Part shown: positions 41,770-41,801 of the stretch, one piece after another | Position numbering within the stretch: the first letter of the stretch is position 1 | Layout: each line of letters opens with the position of its first letter | Source: Domibacillus robiginosus | GTDB lineage: Bacteria > Bacillota > Bacilli > Bacillales > Domibacillaceae | Length of the DNA: 41,801 nt | Assembly (NCBI RefSeq): GCF_000966195.1 | Contig: NZ_LAHL01000052.1 | Span: forward strand, 1 to 41,801 | Direction: 5' to 3' | Translations under genes and position numbers: made by a program | Notes under the pieces: generated by a model | What the model saw: the letters and a program-made list of their open reading frames with translations, nothing else | Databases searched by the model: none | What the model was told of the DNA's origin: nothing

Positions 41770-41801
41770 CTTACCTCTCCCTTTCTGTATACAAATGTAT
41801 A

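Noticed and set aside
1-41801. tRNA, rRNA, riboswitch and CRISPR signals
   Set aside because: I saw no cloverleaf with a conserved T-loop, no conserved riboswitch core and no short direct-repeat array, but reading by eye cannot exclude a divergent small RNA.

Overview
The window looks like chromosome from a moderately low-GC, endospore-forming Bacillaceae bacterium. Reasons: strong Gram-positive AGGAGG-type ribosome binding sites with occasional GTG/TTG starts, many Rho-independent terminators, a spore-coat transglutaminase (Tgl), RsbR-type stressosome proteins, a CsoR/CopZ/CopA copper operon, LytST and HmoA. The gas-vesicle cluster has the gvpA-P-Q-B-R-N-F-G-L-S-K-J-T-U order known from Bacillus (Priestia) megaterium. 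I cannot assign a genus from sequence alone.

Layout. 1-3430: copper homeostasis (csoR, copZ, copA cut by the window start) with several palindromic CsoR-type operators, plus relics of a second CsoR-family gene and of a four-helix copper storage protein. 3967-9309: a DUF2935 protein, a FAD/Rieske oxidoreductase, a decayed and an intact RsbR paralog, and a GNAT acetyltransferase. 9511-17576: a secreted acidic protein, a CstA-type transporter beside a LytST-type two-component pair (with a perfect cre match before cstA), a membrane-anchored Mrr-type nuclease, and a GH13 oligo-1,6-glucosidase. 17782-25388: a complete 14-gene gas-vesicle operon on the minus strand, preceded by a SigB-like promoter and closed by a 13-bp-stem terminator. 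25767-28835: a Fur-box-controlled siderophore-uptake operon (lipoprotein plus two permeases, no ATPase). 29200-30097: a YkuK-type protein and a small unknown.

30177-38290 is the accessory, decaying part. A two-gene minus-strand operon encodes a GrpE-like protein and a 1061-residue protein that joins a lipoyl-like domain without its lysine to an Hsp70-type ATPase. I regard this as the best candidate for an undescribed system. Around it lie tgl and relics of a siderophore esterase, a MEDS-domain protein, a siderophore-binding (Btr-like) domain, a hydroxyacid dehydrogenase and an IS200/IS605 element. 38304-41769 holds an SRPBCC protein, a secreted tandem-repeat protein, an O-methyltransferase, an HmoA-type monooxygenase and a small His/Arg-rich protein.

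How the parts work together. CsoR represses copZ/copA, which bind and export Cu(I). The LytST pair probably senses a carbon metabolite and controls the neighbouring CstA transporter, with CcpA adding glucose repression. In the gas-vesicle operon GvpA/B form the shell, GvpN/F/L/G/S/K/J/R assist assembly, and GvpP/Q/T/U look like accessory surface or clustering proteins. GvpP, GvpT and GvpJ share one helical sequence module. No tRNA, rRNA or CRISPR array was seen.
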